DNA of 9,182 nt from contig JABDKK010000005.1 in the NCBI GenBank assembly GCA_013002265.1, positions 1-9,182 on the forward strand, written 5' to 3'. This DNA comes from Candidatus Nitrosopumilus sp. Its GTDB lineage: Archaea > Thermoproteota > Nitrososphaeria > Nitrososphaerales > Nitrosopumilaceae. The translations under genes were made by a program, and so were the position numbers. Shown here piece after piece: positions 1 to 7,017 of this stretch. The notes under the pieces were generated by a model. That model saw nothing but the letters and a program-made list of their open reading frames with translations. It did no database searches and had not been told where the DNA came from. The first letter of the stretch is position 1, and the number at the start of each line of letters is the position of its first letter.

Positions 1-488
1 TCGTAATCCTCAGGATCAGATGGGCACAAATCCTCATCATTTATGATGTCATCCAAGTCATCATCATGGACAAATCTTTGTTGCTCAGGGGCAATGTCAG
101 GACAGCCGTCGTGATCATTGTACTTGTTCCATGTCTCTGGTTCAGTTGGGCAGGAATCGATTCCATCATGATACCTATCACCGTCTGAATCTATTTTTGT
201 AGGTGCAGTCGATTCTGCGCCTCTTACATCTGGACATCCATCCCAATCAAGATATCCATTAAAATTCTCCTGTTCATCAAGGCATGCATCCCATCTGTCA
301 TCTATTCCATCACCATCTGAATCTGGGAAACTGTAAGATGGAATAATTGAGCCAGTTGCATCTGGGCAGCCGTCATAGTCTTGGTAAAAGTTGTAAGTCT
401 CAGGTTCTAGGGAACATGCATCAGAAATATCTGCAATTCCATCTCTGTCTGAATCAAGTGTTGAGTTAACGGTATCAGGACAGCCGTC
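1..488 (-). repeat. Higher-order repeat block C (partial)
   Basis: The first units are 38 and 44 residues, as in blocks A and B, and the RWDACLDE unit is present near 283. The third unit is 44 rather than 41-42 residues, and the following unit is cut by the window edge. The five-beat pattern therefore either drifts or ends here. Confidence 0.7.
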
Positions 489-2117
489 TTTGTCTTGAAA
501 TCCGTTAAATGTTTCAGGTTGGTTTGGACAAGAATCTAGGTTATCAACAATTCCATCGCCATCTGAATCTGCTGTTGGTTTGTTATCGGCAATAGTATCA
601 GGACACCCATCTGAGTCTTGGAATCTATTGTAAGTTTCTCTTGCTTTAGGACATTGATCAATATTGTCAGGAATTCCATCAAAATCAGAATCTCCAAACG
701 AATCATAGGCTATGGTATCAGGACAGCCGTCTTCATCTTGAAATTGATTATATTTTTCAGGAAGGTTTGGGCATTCATCAAAGATGTCAGGAATAAGATC
801 ATAGTCTATGTCAGATAATGCAGATTTTGAAACTCCTGGGACATCAGGACAGCCGTCTTTGTCTAGATAATCGTTATAGTTTTCTTTCTCATCAAGACAT
901 GCATCCCATCTGTCATCTATTCCATCTCCATCAACATCTGGAAATAGATAAGATGAGGCAACAGCTCCGGTTGCATCAGGACAGCCGTCATCGTCTTGGA
1001 AAAAGTTGTAAGTCTCAGGTTCAGATGGACATTCATCTAAAACATTTGGAATTCCATCCATGTCTGAATCAAGTGTTGAGTTAAATTTATCAGGACAGCC
1101 GTCTGAGTCTTGGAATCCGTTATAGTTTTCTGGTTGGTTTGGACAATGATCTAAATTGTCAACAATCCCATCACCGTCTGAATCATTGGTGAAAGTTTTA
1201 GTTCCAACAGAATCAGGACAGCCGTCATCGTCCTGGAATTTGTTGTAAGTTTCTTTGGCATATGGACACAAGTCATACTGATTTAAAATTCCATCACCGT
1301 CAACATCTCCAGTCACTTCATATTCAACCGTATCAGGGCAGCCGTCATCGTCCTGAAATTTATTAAAATTTTCACGCTCCATTGGACATACATCACGAGA
1401 GTCTGGGATACTATCATAGTCTGAATCAATCAAGGCTTCAGAAAATCCAGTAACATCAGGGCATCCATCCCAATCAAGAAAACCATTGTAATTTTCAGGC
1501 TCATCAATACATGCATCCCACCTATCCTCTATTCCATCACCGTCAGTGTCTGGGAATTGGTATTGGGAAGTTGTAGAGTCAACTGAATCAGGACATCCGT
1601 CATCGTCTTGGAATCTATTGTAAGTTTCAGGTTCTAGTGGGCATTCATCTAGTGTATCAGAAATTCCATCCCTATCTCTATCAGTAAGGGTTAATGTATT
1701 TTCAGGGCAGCCGTCCTTGTCATCAATTCCATTGAATGTTTCTGGCTGGTTTGGACACAAGTCCATGTAGTCAGGATAGCCGTCACCGTCTGAATCAGCA
1801 ATATCTTTTGTTCCACCCGGTGCAATGTCAGGGCAGCCGTCTGAGTCTTGGAATTTGTTGTAAGTCTCTTTTACAGTTGGGCAGTTATCAATATGATCCT
1901 CTATACCATCAAAATCAGCATCATACCAAGGAACAAAATTGGATGGACATCCATCTATTGTACCTTCATAGTCTTCTTGTAGATTCGGACAGGCATCCAT
2001 TGAATCATCAACTCCGTCTCTATCCAAGTCAATATCAGCAAAAGCTGGATTAATAGGAATGCTGGTTAAAGTAGTTACGAGTAAGACTAAGAACGGTAAA
2101 ATATGTATTTTTTTCAA
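1..2117 (-). CDS. Secreted thrombospondin type-3-like repeat protein, calcium-binding (partial, C-terminus off the left edge)
   Basis: One minus-strand frame stays open for 705 codons and runs off the window. It starts at TTG 2117; an in-frame TAG lies two codons upstream, so no earlier start is possible. Residues 1-27 are a signal peptide (MKK, hydrophobic stretch, then AFA before D28), so the protein is exported. The rest is a chain of acidic modules of the form DSDGDGIxD, about five residues, C(P), PExYNxFQDxDGCPD, with 16 DGCP motifs visible. The DxDxDGxxD loops are typical calcium ligands of thrombospondin type-3 repeats; the two cysteines per module probably pair. Family knowledge links such repeats to surface or extracellular proteins, often with adhesive or structural roles; the partner here is unknown. 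Any C-terminal anchor or other domain lies outside the window. The secreted repeat identity is secure; the biological role is not. Confidence 0.93.
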   Translation of the reverse strand, partial: MKKIHILPFLVLLVTTLTSIPINPAFADIDLDRDGVDDSMDACPNLQEDYEGTIDGCPSNFVPWYDADFDGIEDHIDNCPTVKETYNKFQDSDGCPDIAPGGTKDIADSDGDGYPDYMDLCPNQPETFNGIDDKDGCPENTLTLTDRDRDGISDTLDECPLEPETYNRFQDDDGCPDSVDSTTSQYQFPDTDGDGIEDRWDACIDEPENYNGFLDWDGCPDVTGFSEALIDSDYDSIPDSRDVCPMERENFNKFQDDDGCPDTVEYEVTGDVDGDGILNQYDLCPYAKETYNKFQDDDGCPDSVGTKTFTNDSDGDGIVDNLDHCPNQPENYNGFQDSDGCPDKFNSTLDSDMDGIPNVLDECPSEPETYNFFQDDDGCPDATGAVASSYLFPDVDGDGIDDRWDACLDEKENYNDYLDKDGCPDVPGVSKSALSDIDYDLIPDIFDECPNLPEKYNQFQDEDGCPDTIAYDSFGDSDFDGIPDNIDQCPKARETYNRFQDSDGCPDTIADNKPTADSDGDGIVDNLDSCPNQPETFNGFQDKDGCPDTVNSTLDSDRDGIADISDACSLEPETYNFYQDYDGCPDATGSIIPSYSFPDSDGDGIDDRWDACLDEQENFNGYLDWDGCPDVRGAESTAPTKIDSDGDRYHDGIDSCPTEPETWNKYNDHDGCPDIAPEQQRFVHDDDLDDIINDEDLCPSDPEDY
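489..1103 (-). repeat. Higher-order repeat block B (five TSP3-like units, 615 bp)
   Basis: Unit lengths are 38, 44, 42, 40 and 41 residues, matching block A unit by unit apart from one extra residue. The variant unit reads RWDACLDE. Block B shares long exact nucleotide runs with block C at a 615-base offset: 898-926 equals 283-311, and 1001-1022 equals 386-407. These two blocks look more recently separated from each other than from block A. Confidence 0.85.
1104..1715 (-). repeat. Higher-order repeat block A (five TSP3-like units, 612 bp)
   Basis: Measured between the Asp codons of successive DGC motifs, the five units are 38, 44, 41, 40 and 41 residues long in N-to-C order. The second unit has the distinctive RWDACIDE sequence (around 1505-1527) in place of the usual DxCPxxPE. 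This is the N-terminal full copy of the five-unit block. Confidence 0.85.
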
Positions 2118-2143
2118 TGCCTAAAAATACGTCGAGGATCCAG

Positions 2144-2151
2144 TTATTAAA
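2144..2151 (-). promoter_or_regulatory. Candidate TATA box for the TSP3-like protein gene
   Basis: TTTAATAA on the minus strand is centred about 30 bases upstream of the TTG start at 2117, which would give a leaderless or nearly leaderless transcript. A second AT-rich element (TACTATATCT, 2183-2192) is an alternative with a longer leader. Identified by motif and spacing only. Confidence 0.4.
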
Positions 2152-2225
2152 CCTCACTCTAGAATCAGCTAAAAATTTTTGGAGATATAGTAAAAAATTC
2201 AATCTCAAACAAAAATCTCGATCAA

Positions 2226-2233
2226 TTTAAGTA
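2226..2233 (+). promoter_or_regulatory. Candidate TATA box for taw1
   Basis: TTTAAGTA is centred about 26-27 bases upstream of the second in-frame ATG of taw1 (2256) but touches the first ATG (2235). If it is the real promoter element, the transcript would begin at 2256 and the first seven codons would not be translated. No other good box sits 27 bases upstream of 2235. Confidence 0.4.
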
Positions 2234-2234
2234 A

Positions 2235-3284
2235 ATGAATTCAAAATTTGAAGATATGAGTTGTTCAGGAGAAACAGTTGAGGAAGACGATCATCTAATT
2301 CAGATCAAACCAGCAATATCGGAGCAACTAAAAAAAGCAAAGTACGGAGTTGCAGATCATTCCACAGTAGAGCTATGTCATTGGACAAAAAAATCATTCA
2401 AGCACGAAGGAAGCTGCTACAAACACAAGTTCTATGGAATTTCAACTCACAGATGTATGGAGTTTTCTCCAGCAGGTATGCATTGTGAGAATCGTTGTGT
2501 GTATTGTTGGAGACCAATGGAGTTTTATGATTCACTGAAAATGGATTCCGAACAAGTTGCAGAGCCTGAAGATATTTTAGTTAAATTAATGTCTGAAAGA
2601 AAAAAACTAATCAACGGCTACTATGGTGATTCAAGAAATGACAAACAGAGATTGGATGAATCATTGTTGCCAAGTCATTATGCCATTTCACTTTCTGGTG
2701 AGCCAACAATGTATCCAAAGCTTCCAGAACTAATCAAATATCTCAAATCACTTGAAGCCACCAAGTCAATTTTTCTTGTAACAAATGGACAAGAGCCAGA
2801 CATGATTCAGAGATTGCAGGATGAAGATGCGTTGCCTACACAGTTGTATTTATCAACGAATGCAGCAGATTATGAATCATTTTTAAGAATTAACAAGCCA
2901 AAATATGATGACTCGTGGAAGAGATGGAATAGAACTCTTGACATGCTAAAGAGTATAGATACAAGAACAGTTCTAAGAATTACACTTATCAGAGACTTTA
3001 ACACGCAAAAAGAAATGATTCCAGCATTTGCTGAAATGTTTAGAAAATCAAGCCCACACTTTATTGAGATAAAGTCTTACATGCATATTGGCCGTTCTAC
3101 TAACAGATTAGAGCATTCCAACATGTTGGAAATGGATGAAGTAAAATCATTTAGCAATGAAATTGTGAAGCAAAGCAAAATATTCTCATTAATGGATGAA
3201 AGTTTAGTATCAAGAATTTGTGTATTACAAAACAATGAGAGACTTATTGATCGTTGGATTCCTGCATACGTAAATACCATTTAG
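2235..3284 (+). CDS. taw1: Taw1/TYW1-type tRNA 4-demethylwyosine synthase (radical SAM)
   Basis: The product condenses pyruvate carbons onto N1-methylguanosine-37 of tRNA-Phe to form 4-demethylwyosine, the tricyclic step of wybutosine-type synthesis. The radical-SAM CxxxCxxC motif is Cys84, Cys88, Cys91 (CENRCVYCWRP). Cys48, Cys61 and Cys74, each 13 residues apart, match the three ligands of the second 4Fe-4S cluster known in archaeal Taw1. SLSGEPT (152-158) is the conserved GEP segment for SAM binding. The 349-residue length fits archaeal Taw1, which lacks the flavodoxin domain of eukaryotic TYW1. Either ATG 2235 or ATG 2256 (residue 8) could be the start; the TATA spacing favours the second. 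The last 41 bases overlap the end of the convergent rdgB gene. Confidence 0.95.
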   Translation: MNSKFEDMSCSGETVEEDDHLIQIKPAISEQLKKAKYGVADHSTVELCHWTKKSFKHEGSCYKHKFYGISTHRCMEFSPAGMHCENRCVYCWRPMEFYDSLKMDSEQVAEPEDILVKLMSERKKLINGYYGDSRNDKQRLDESLLPSHYAISLSGEPTMYPKLPELIKYLKSLEATKSIFLVTNGQEPDMIQRLQDEDALPTQLYLSTNAADYESFLRINKPKYDDSWKRWNRTLDMLKSIDTRTVLRITLIRDFNTQKEMIPAFAEMFRKSSPHFIEIKSYMHIGRSTNRLEHSNMLEMDEVKSFSNEIVKQSKIFSLMDESLVSRICVLQNNERLIDRWIPAYVNTI

Positions 3285-3828
3285 AGAATTTTTTTAGCGC
3301 TTTGTATCTATGAGATACCTGATTTTTATTGCTTAATTGAGCAAATGTTTGAGAATAATTTTCTGGAATAAATATAGGATCATAGCCCCAACCTTTTCCC
3401 TTTAATGATTTTGATATAGAACCAGAAATCTTTGCATCAAATGATTGCAGAGTATGTTTATCACAAAAAGTAATGATGGAGACAAACTTTGCTCGTCTAT
3501 TATTTTTTAATAGATTTAGGATTCCACCATTGCCAATTGTTTTAAAAACATATGATGAGTATGGTCCTGGAAATCCTAAAAGAGAATCAATGAAAAGACC
3601 ATCATCTTCAATGATCAGTGGCTTTTTACATTTAGAGAAAGCATCTTGTGCTTTTTTAATTGCAATATCCTTTAAGGAGTTTGATTGAATTTCCTCTAGT
3701 TCAGATTTGAAAAATCCAATTTGGATCCCAAATGAATTTAGGATTTTTTTGACTTCTTGGAATTTGTGTTTGTTAGATGATACAAAATAAATGTCAAACA
3801 ACTGTTGCATACCTGCCACGACTTTCAA
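3244..3828 (-). CDS. rdgB: RdgB/HAM1-family XTP/dITP pyrophosphatase
   Basis: It hydrolyses ITP, dITP and XTP to the monophosphate and pyrophosphate, keeping deaminated purines out of RNA and DNA; it acts in the cytoplasm. Family motifs are the N-terminal SSNKHKFQEV (17-26), EDDGLFIDSL with FPGPYSS (about 73-92), GWGYDPIFIPE and the C-terminal SHRYKAL. The 194-residue length is normal. ATG 3828 gives an extra MKVVAG; ATG 3810 (MQQLFDIYFVSSN) looks more like the family start. With either start the gene overlaps the end of bud32 (33 or 17 bases), so the two are very likely co-transcribed and translationally coupled. The 3' end overlaps the convergent taw1 by 41 bases. Function is assigned from motifs; exact substrate preference is not visible. 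Confidence 0.92.
   Translation of the reverse strand: MKVVAGMQQLFDIYFVSSNKHKFQEVKKILNSFGIQIGFFKSELEEIQSNSLKDIAIKKAQDAFSKCKKPLIIEDDGLFIDSLLGFPGPYSSYVFKTIGNGGILNLLKNNRRAKFVSIITFCDKHTLQSFDAKISGSISKSLKGKGWGYDPIFIPENYSQTFAQLSNKNQVSHRYKALKKFSKWYLRMQESNDQ
3289..3295 (+). terminator. T-run terminator candidate after taw1
   Basis: Seven consecutive T residues begin four bases after the taw1 stop, as in archaeal intrinsic termination. They lie within the antisense of the rdgB coding end, so the two convergent transcripts would overlap. Confidence 0.4.
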
Positions 3829-4420
3829 TATCTGAAACTAGATTTATGATTTTTACATAATTCTCATTTCCCACTACAGATTTGTATCCAGATAAGAAAT
3901 TTTTCCATGCAGGGATCATAATTTCGGCATGTGCGCTGTTTAGAATTTCTTTGATTAGCCTCAAATCTACTGCATGATCTTCAGGTTTGACAGTGTTTTG
4001 GGACAATCCAAAATCAATTACATAAACCTTATTTTGAAATAAGATGAAATTTGATGTTGTCAAATCGCCATGCATGATTCCGTTTTTATGTAACATTCCA
4101 ACCAGTTTTCCAATTTGTTTTGATAATTCAATAATTTTCGATTCGGGCAAGTCATGAACAGGTTTGCCAGGAATTTCTTGCATGATAATAGATGTATTTT
4201 TCATATTAACAAAGAAGACAACAGGAGTTGGTATTCCAAATGATTTCACGTGGGAGAGAATCTGAGATTCTTTAATTGTGCGTTGTTTTTGTATTTTAGA
4301 ATCAAGTGAAGAATTCCTATACTTCTTTGTCTTTCTAATTTTTAGAATTGCTTTAGAGTCATGCCAAAAAGTTTGATAAATATCAGCTTCTGCACCTTTT
4401 TTGATTAGTTTCATTAACAT
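3794..4420 (-). CDS. bud32: Bud32 (PRPK-type) kinase/ATPase subunit of KEOPS
   Basis: Bud32 is the small atypical kinase of the KEOPS complex, which works with Kae1 to make the N6-threonylcarbamoyl group of t6A37 on ANN-decoding tRNAs. Diagnostic features are KKGAEADIY (7-15) instead of a glycine-rich loop, the ATP-contacting Lys27 in ILKIRK, KYRNSSLD (33-40), the catalytic HGDLTTSN (117-124), DFGLS (136-140), EDHAVDL (147-153) and a C-terminal RGR (201-203). The 208-residue length is the usual stand-alone size; it is not fused to Kae1. ATG 4414 (MKLIKKGAEA) resembles homologue starts and sits 28 bases from a possible TATA box, so it may be the true start. Pcc1 and Cgi121, the other KEOPS subunits, are not in the window. 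Confidence 0.95.
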   Translation of the reverse strand: MLMKLIKKGAEADIYQTFWHDSKAILKIRKTKKYRNSSLDSKIQKQRTIKESQILSHVKSFGIPTPVVFFVNMKNTSIIMQEIPGKPVHDLPESKIIELSKQIGKLVGMLHKNGIMHGDLTTSNFILFQNKVYVIDFGLSQNTVKPEDHAVDLRLIKEILNSAHAEIMIPAWKNFLSGYKSVVGNENYVKIINLVSDIESRGRYATVV

Positions 4421-4446
4421 TATATCCGTATGAATTCAATAAAAAT
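4419..4446. promoter_or_regulatory. Compact divergent promoter between bud32 and the GRAM/PH-like gene
   Basis: Only 31 bases separate the two annotated starts. ATTATATC (4419-4426, plus) is about 29 bases from ATG 4452. TTTTTATTG (4438-4446, minus) is 28 bases from ATG 4414 of bud32. The two elements point at each other, so initiation complexes for the two genes could interfere. Based on spacing and AT-rich motif only. Confidence 0.3.
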
Positions 4447-4451
4447 TAATC

Positions 4452-4778
4452 ATGGATGAGGGAGAAACTAAGATCAAACAAGAGGATTGCAATGAAGATA
4501 ATTTGGGTGCTGGAATTTTAACATTGACAAATAAGAGATTAGCATTTGATAAAACAAGATCAAGAATGATGGACTTTTCTAAACAATTTGGAGATACGGT
4601 GGTCAATGTTTCACTTGACAATGTAACTAAAACTTGGAAAGAAGGATTGCTAATTAAGAAAGTATGTTTTACTGCAAAAACAGATGAAGGCGAGCAAACT
4701 TTCAAGTTTGGTGTTTTTAATACAAAGGGATGGTTAAAAAATATTGAAAGTGCAATTGATGACTTTAAAACTCAATAG
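4452..4778 (+). CDS. Small GRAM/PH-like domain protein
   Basis: This 108-residue protein has an acidic N-terminus (residues 1-17), then GAGILTLTNKRLAFDK (20-35). That pattern, xGxLxLTNxRLxF, is typical of GRAM and prokaryotic PH-like beta-barrels. SLDNVTKTWKEG continues the strands, and a closing KGWLKNIESAIDDF helix carries the usual Trp. There is no signal peptide or membrane segment, so it should be cytoplasmic. It lies on the plus strand exactly between kae1 and bud32, which are on the minus strand, and its stop overlaps the kae1 stop by 7 bases. The fold suggestion is from pattern recognition; the function is unknown, and a link to KEOPS is only positional. Coding is supported by the domain pattern and by the tight fit to its neighbours. 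Confidence 0.8.
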   Translation: MDEGETKIKQEDCNEDNLGAGILTLTNKRLAFDKTRSRMMDFSKQFGDTVVNVSLDNVTKTWKEGLLIKKVCFTAKTDEGEQTFKFGVFNTKGWLKNIESAIDDFKTQ

Positions 4779-5755
4779 TCTACTTTGACTGAATCTAATC
4801 TCCAAGATTGAGTGACAAAAGTGTCTTTTAGCTTTGCGCCACCTTTAACTTGGGATTCTAAAAGCCCTGTCCAACATATTTGGCTTCCACAATCACCTGA
4901 ATATCTTAATGGAACTACGAAAAATTTAGAATTATGTCTTTTGCATACATCCTCAAGCATCTCAGACAATCTCTTGTTGGCAGCAACACCACCAACAATC
5001 ATCAGTTCTTTTTTACCAGTAAAGGACAAAGCTCGCTCCACTGTTTCACTTATCATGGCAAATGCCGTTTCTTGAAGAGAGTAGCATGCGTCATTTTTAC
5101 TTTTTTTTGCAATTGATTTTGTTGCAGATAATAATCCAGAGAAGGAAACATCATTTCCTTTAACTGAATATGGCAGGGCAACATAATTTGAAGATGCAGA
5201 TGCCAATTTCTCAATGTTTTTCCCACAAGGAGAAGCAAATCCGAGCGAGCGTCCAAATTGATCAAGTAACTGACCCAACGTAATATCAAGAGTTTCACCG
5301 AAAACTCTCCATTGTTTATTTAGAAATGCTAGCAGCATAGTATGTCCACCAGATACTAAAAGAACCAGAGGATTTGATGCGCCAGTAAGTAATTTTCCTA
5401 ATTCAATATGTCCAATTGCATGATTTACAGGATAGATTGGAATGTTATAAAACGAAGAAAGTGATCTTGCAACAACTGCGCCTACTCGCAAACATGGACC
5501 CAATCCGGGTCCTGCGGCATATGAGATAATGTCCAAGTCTTTGATTGCTACATTGGCTTCTTTGAGGCATTCAGATAGAACCGCAGGGCTATTGTCGATA
5601 TGATGACGTGATGCCTCCCTTGGATGAATCCCTTCACCATCAATTGGGCGATAAATTTTTTTTACATCTGATAAGATTTTGCCCCTATTCCCTTTTTTTT
5701 CTATTATTGCACAAGAAAATGTGTGAGCTGTACTTTCAATTCCTAAACCAAGCAT
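4772..5755 (-). CDS. kae1: Kae1/TsaD-family tRNA threonylcarbamoyltransferase (KEOPS catalytic subunit)
   Basis: It transfers the threonylcarbamoyl group from TC-AMP to A37 of tRNA, in KEOPS with Bud32. Motifs in order: GIESTAHTFS (5-14), HPREASRHH (44-52), NHAIGH (111-116, with metal ligands His112 and His116), VSGGHT (134-139), GETLDITLG (153-161), DVSFSGLLSA (202-211), SLQETAFAM (226-234), GGVAANKRL (255-263) and SGDCG (286-290, with metal ligand Asp288). The 327-residue length matches archaeal Kae1. Several usually strict positions differ: PCGK (176-179) where PGGP is usual, DCG for DNG, and LVSGGHT for the archaeal YVSGGNT. It starts one base after the ychF stop, so the two genes are co-transcribed. 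Confidence 0.95.
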   Translation of the reverse strand: MLGLGIESTAHTFSCAIIEKKGNRGKILSDVKKIYRPIDGEGIHPREASRHHIDNSPAVLSECLKEANVAIKDLDIISYAAGPGLGPCLRVGAVVARSLSSFYNIPIYPVNHAIGHIELGKLLTGASNPLVLLVSGGHTMLLAFLNKQWRVFGETLDITLGQLLDQFGRSLGFASPCGKNIEKLASASSNYVALPYSVKGNDVSFSGLLSATKSIAKKSKNDACYSLQETAFAMISETVERALSFTGKKELMIVGGVAANKRLSEMLEDVCKRHNSKFFVVPLRYSGDCGSQICWTGLLESQVKGGAKLKDTFVTQSWRLDSVKVDY

Positions 5756-5756
5756 A

Positions 5757-6953
5757 CTATCCCCTACTCAAGGTAGAAACAATTTTGATCACATCACCGC
5801 TTTTAAGTTTCTGATCTCCACTAATTCGCTGCTTTGTTTTGCAGTCAATTGCATGCAAAAATCCCTTTGCAATATCGGCATGAATTAAACCAGCTAAATC
5901 TTTTGCAGTTGAATCTTGCGGAAGTAGTTTTGTATCAGGCAAAACCACGCCATCCTTGTTGGTAAGTTTGGTTTCATCTTCAACTGGATAAACCACAATA
6001 AACTTTAGAGAATCAAACACTGCAGAATTTAGTATTTTTTGGATTCCAGTAGAAGGAATTTTTGTAAAAACAGACTTGACTAGATCAAGTGCCTTTTGTT
6101 GTGGAGGTGGAATTTCCTTTCCTTCAACAATCTTAAATCCCTGATCACCTGGTGAATAATTTACAATTCCTACCTTTGTTGCTTTTCTTAAGAGCAGCTC
6201 AGTTTCAGCACTGCAAGGAATTATTGTATCAGTAATTTTTTTGATTATATCTAGGTCTTTGCAAAGATCTGCCTTATTTGCAGCAATAATCATTGGTTTT
6301 GTACTCTTTCTTAATTCCTTTACAAAATTTTGAATGTCATCATCTTTCCACTCCTTAGGATTCTTGGAAATAAGACCCTGTCTTTGCAATATTTCTTGAA
6401 CCTGATAATCTTTAATTCCTAATCCAGTAAATCGTTTTGCAATGCCATCGGTAAGTTTTGCACGCTTTTGATCTATTTCTCTTGTAATCTTATCCCATTC
6501 TCTCTTTAGTATATCTACAAACCATTGATCAAATTCGTCTTGAACAAATGCAATATCTTCTAGTGGATCATGTGTTCCTACCGGAACTGGTTGTCCTTGG
6601 ATATCAGTTGTTCCTGCAATGTCTACAACATGTATCAAAACTTCTGCTTGTCTTGCATCATCAAGAAATTGGTTACCAAGGCCTTTTCCTTCATGTGCAC
6701 CAGGTACCAGTCCTGCAACATCAATTAGTTTTACTGGAATAAATCGTGTACCATTAACACATAGTGAATTTTCATGTTTTATATCAAAATGTTTGCAGGC
6801 ACAATCTGCCTGAACATAGGCCACTCCAATGTTTGGTTCAATTGTTGTGAATGGAAAATTTCCAGATGCTACTGGCGTTTCAGTTGCTGCGGAGAAAAAT
6901 GTAGATTTGCCAACGTTTGCTTTGCCTAACAATCCAATTTGCAATATTCTCAA
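5757..6953 (-). CDS. ychF: YchF/Ola1-family P-loop NTPase with TGS domain
   Basis: YchF is an Obg-related, ribosome-associated NTPase that usually prefers ATP. Visible parts are the P-loop GKANVGKS (10-17), the switch region FPFTTIEPNIG (33-43), DVAGLVPGAHEGKGLGNQFL (78-97), NKAD (226-229), SAE (248-250) and a C-terminal TGS domain (about 318-397). Cys51, Cys53 and Cys65, before GTRFIPV, match the cysteine-bearing insert of archaeal members. The archaeal length of about 400 residues is met. The annotated start is TTG 6953; a second in-frame TTG at 6944 gives MQIGLLGKANVGKS, closer to homologue N-termini and 27-28 bases from a TATA-like box. It probably leads the operon with kae1. Confidence 0.95.
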   Translation of the reverse strand: MRILQIGLLGKANVGKSTFFSAATETPVASGNFPFTTIEPNIGVAYVQADCACKHFDIKHENSLCVNGTRFIPVKLIDVAGLVPGAHEGKGLGNQFLDDARQAEVLIHVVDIAGTTDIQGQPVPVGTHDPLEDIAFVQDEFDQWFVDILKREWDKITREIDQKRAKLTDGIAKRFTGLGIKDYQVQEILQRQGLISKNPKEWKDDDIQNFVKELRKSTKPMIIAANKADLCKDLDIIKKITDTIIPCSAETELLLRKATKVGIVNYSPGDQGFKIVEGKEIPPPQQKALDLVKSVFTKIPSTGIQKILNSAVFDSLKFIVVYPVEDETKLTNKDGVVLPDTKLLPQDSTAKDLAGLIHADIAKGFLHAIDCKTKQRISGDQKLKSGDVIKIVSTLSRG

Positions 6954-6965
6954 AAATTCATTTCT

Positions 6966-6977
6966 ACTTATTAGTAT
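6966..6977 (-). promoter_or_regulatory. Candidate TATA box for ychF-kae1
   Basis: ATACTAATAAGT on the minus strand is centred about 27 bases upstream of TTG 6944 but only 18 from TTG 6953. This supports the internal TTG as the leaderless start. Confidence 0.4.
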
Positions 6978-6988
6978 TGCAGAAATCG

Positions 6989-6994
6989 TTTAAT
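6989..6994 (+). promoter_or_regulatory. Candidate TATA box for the AK6/Fap7-like gene
   Basis: TTTAAT is centred 26-27 bases upstream of ATG 7018, the expected spacing for leaderless archaeal transcription. It lies about 20 bases from the divergent ychF box. Confidence 0.4.
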
Positions 6995-7017
6995 TCCATC
7001 CAGACAAATTTCAGATA

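Noticed and set aside
97..1955. Regularly spaced short repeats resembling a CRISPR array
   Set aside because: The spacing varies (114-132 bases), all in multiples of three; the spacers are similar to each other, and the whole stretch is one open frame encoding protein repeats.
618..2053. Plus-strand open frames at 618-818, 818-1084 and 1736-2053
   Set aside because: They are antisense shadows of the TSP3-like repeats: low-complexity His/Gln/Leu-rich translations mirror the repeated minus-strand codons, and no domain pattern is visible.
2118..2234. Possible small RNA in the gap between the TSP3-like gene and taw1
   Set aside because: No stable hairpin, box C/D or tRNA-like element is visible; two divergent promoters explain the 117 bases.
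3473..3688. Plus-strand frame opposite rdgB
   Set aside because: The minus-strand frame carries clear RdgB motifs over the whole stretch; the plus frame has none.
4436..4705. Minus-strand frame opposite the GRAM/PH-like gene, which would join kae1 and bud32 on one strand
   Set aside because: Its translation is Ser/Leu/Val-rich with no recognisable motif, whereas the plus frame has a clear GRAM-like pattern and fits the neighbours tightly.
5053..5298. Alternative frames within kae1 on both strands (4812-5298)
   Set aside because: Kae1 motifs are continuous in one frame across this region, so these are shadows and not evidence of a frameshift.
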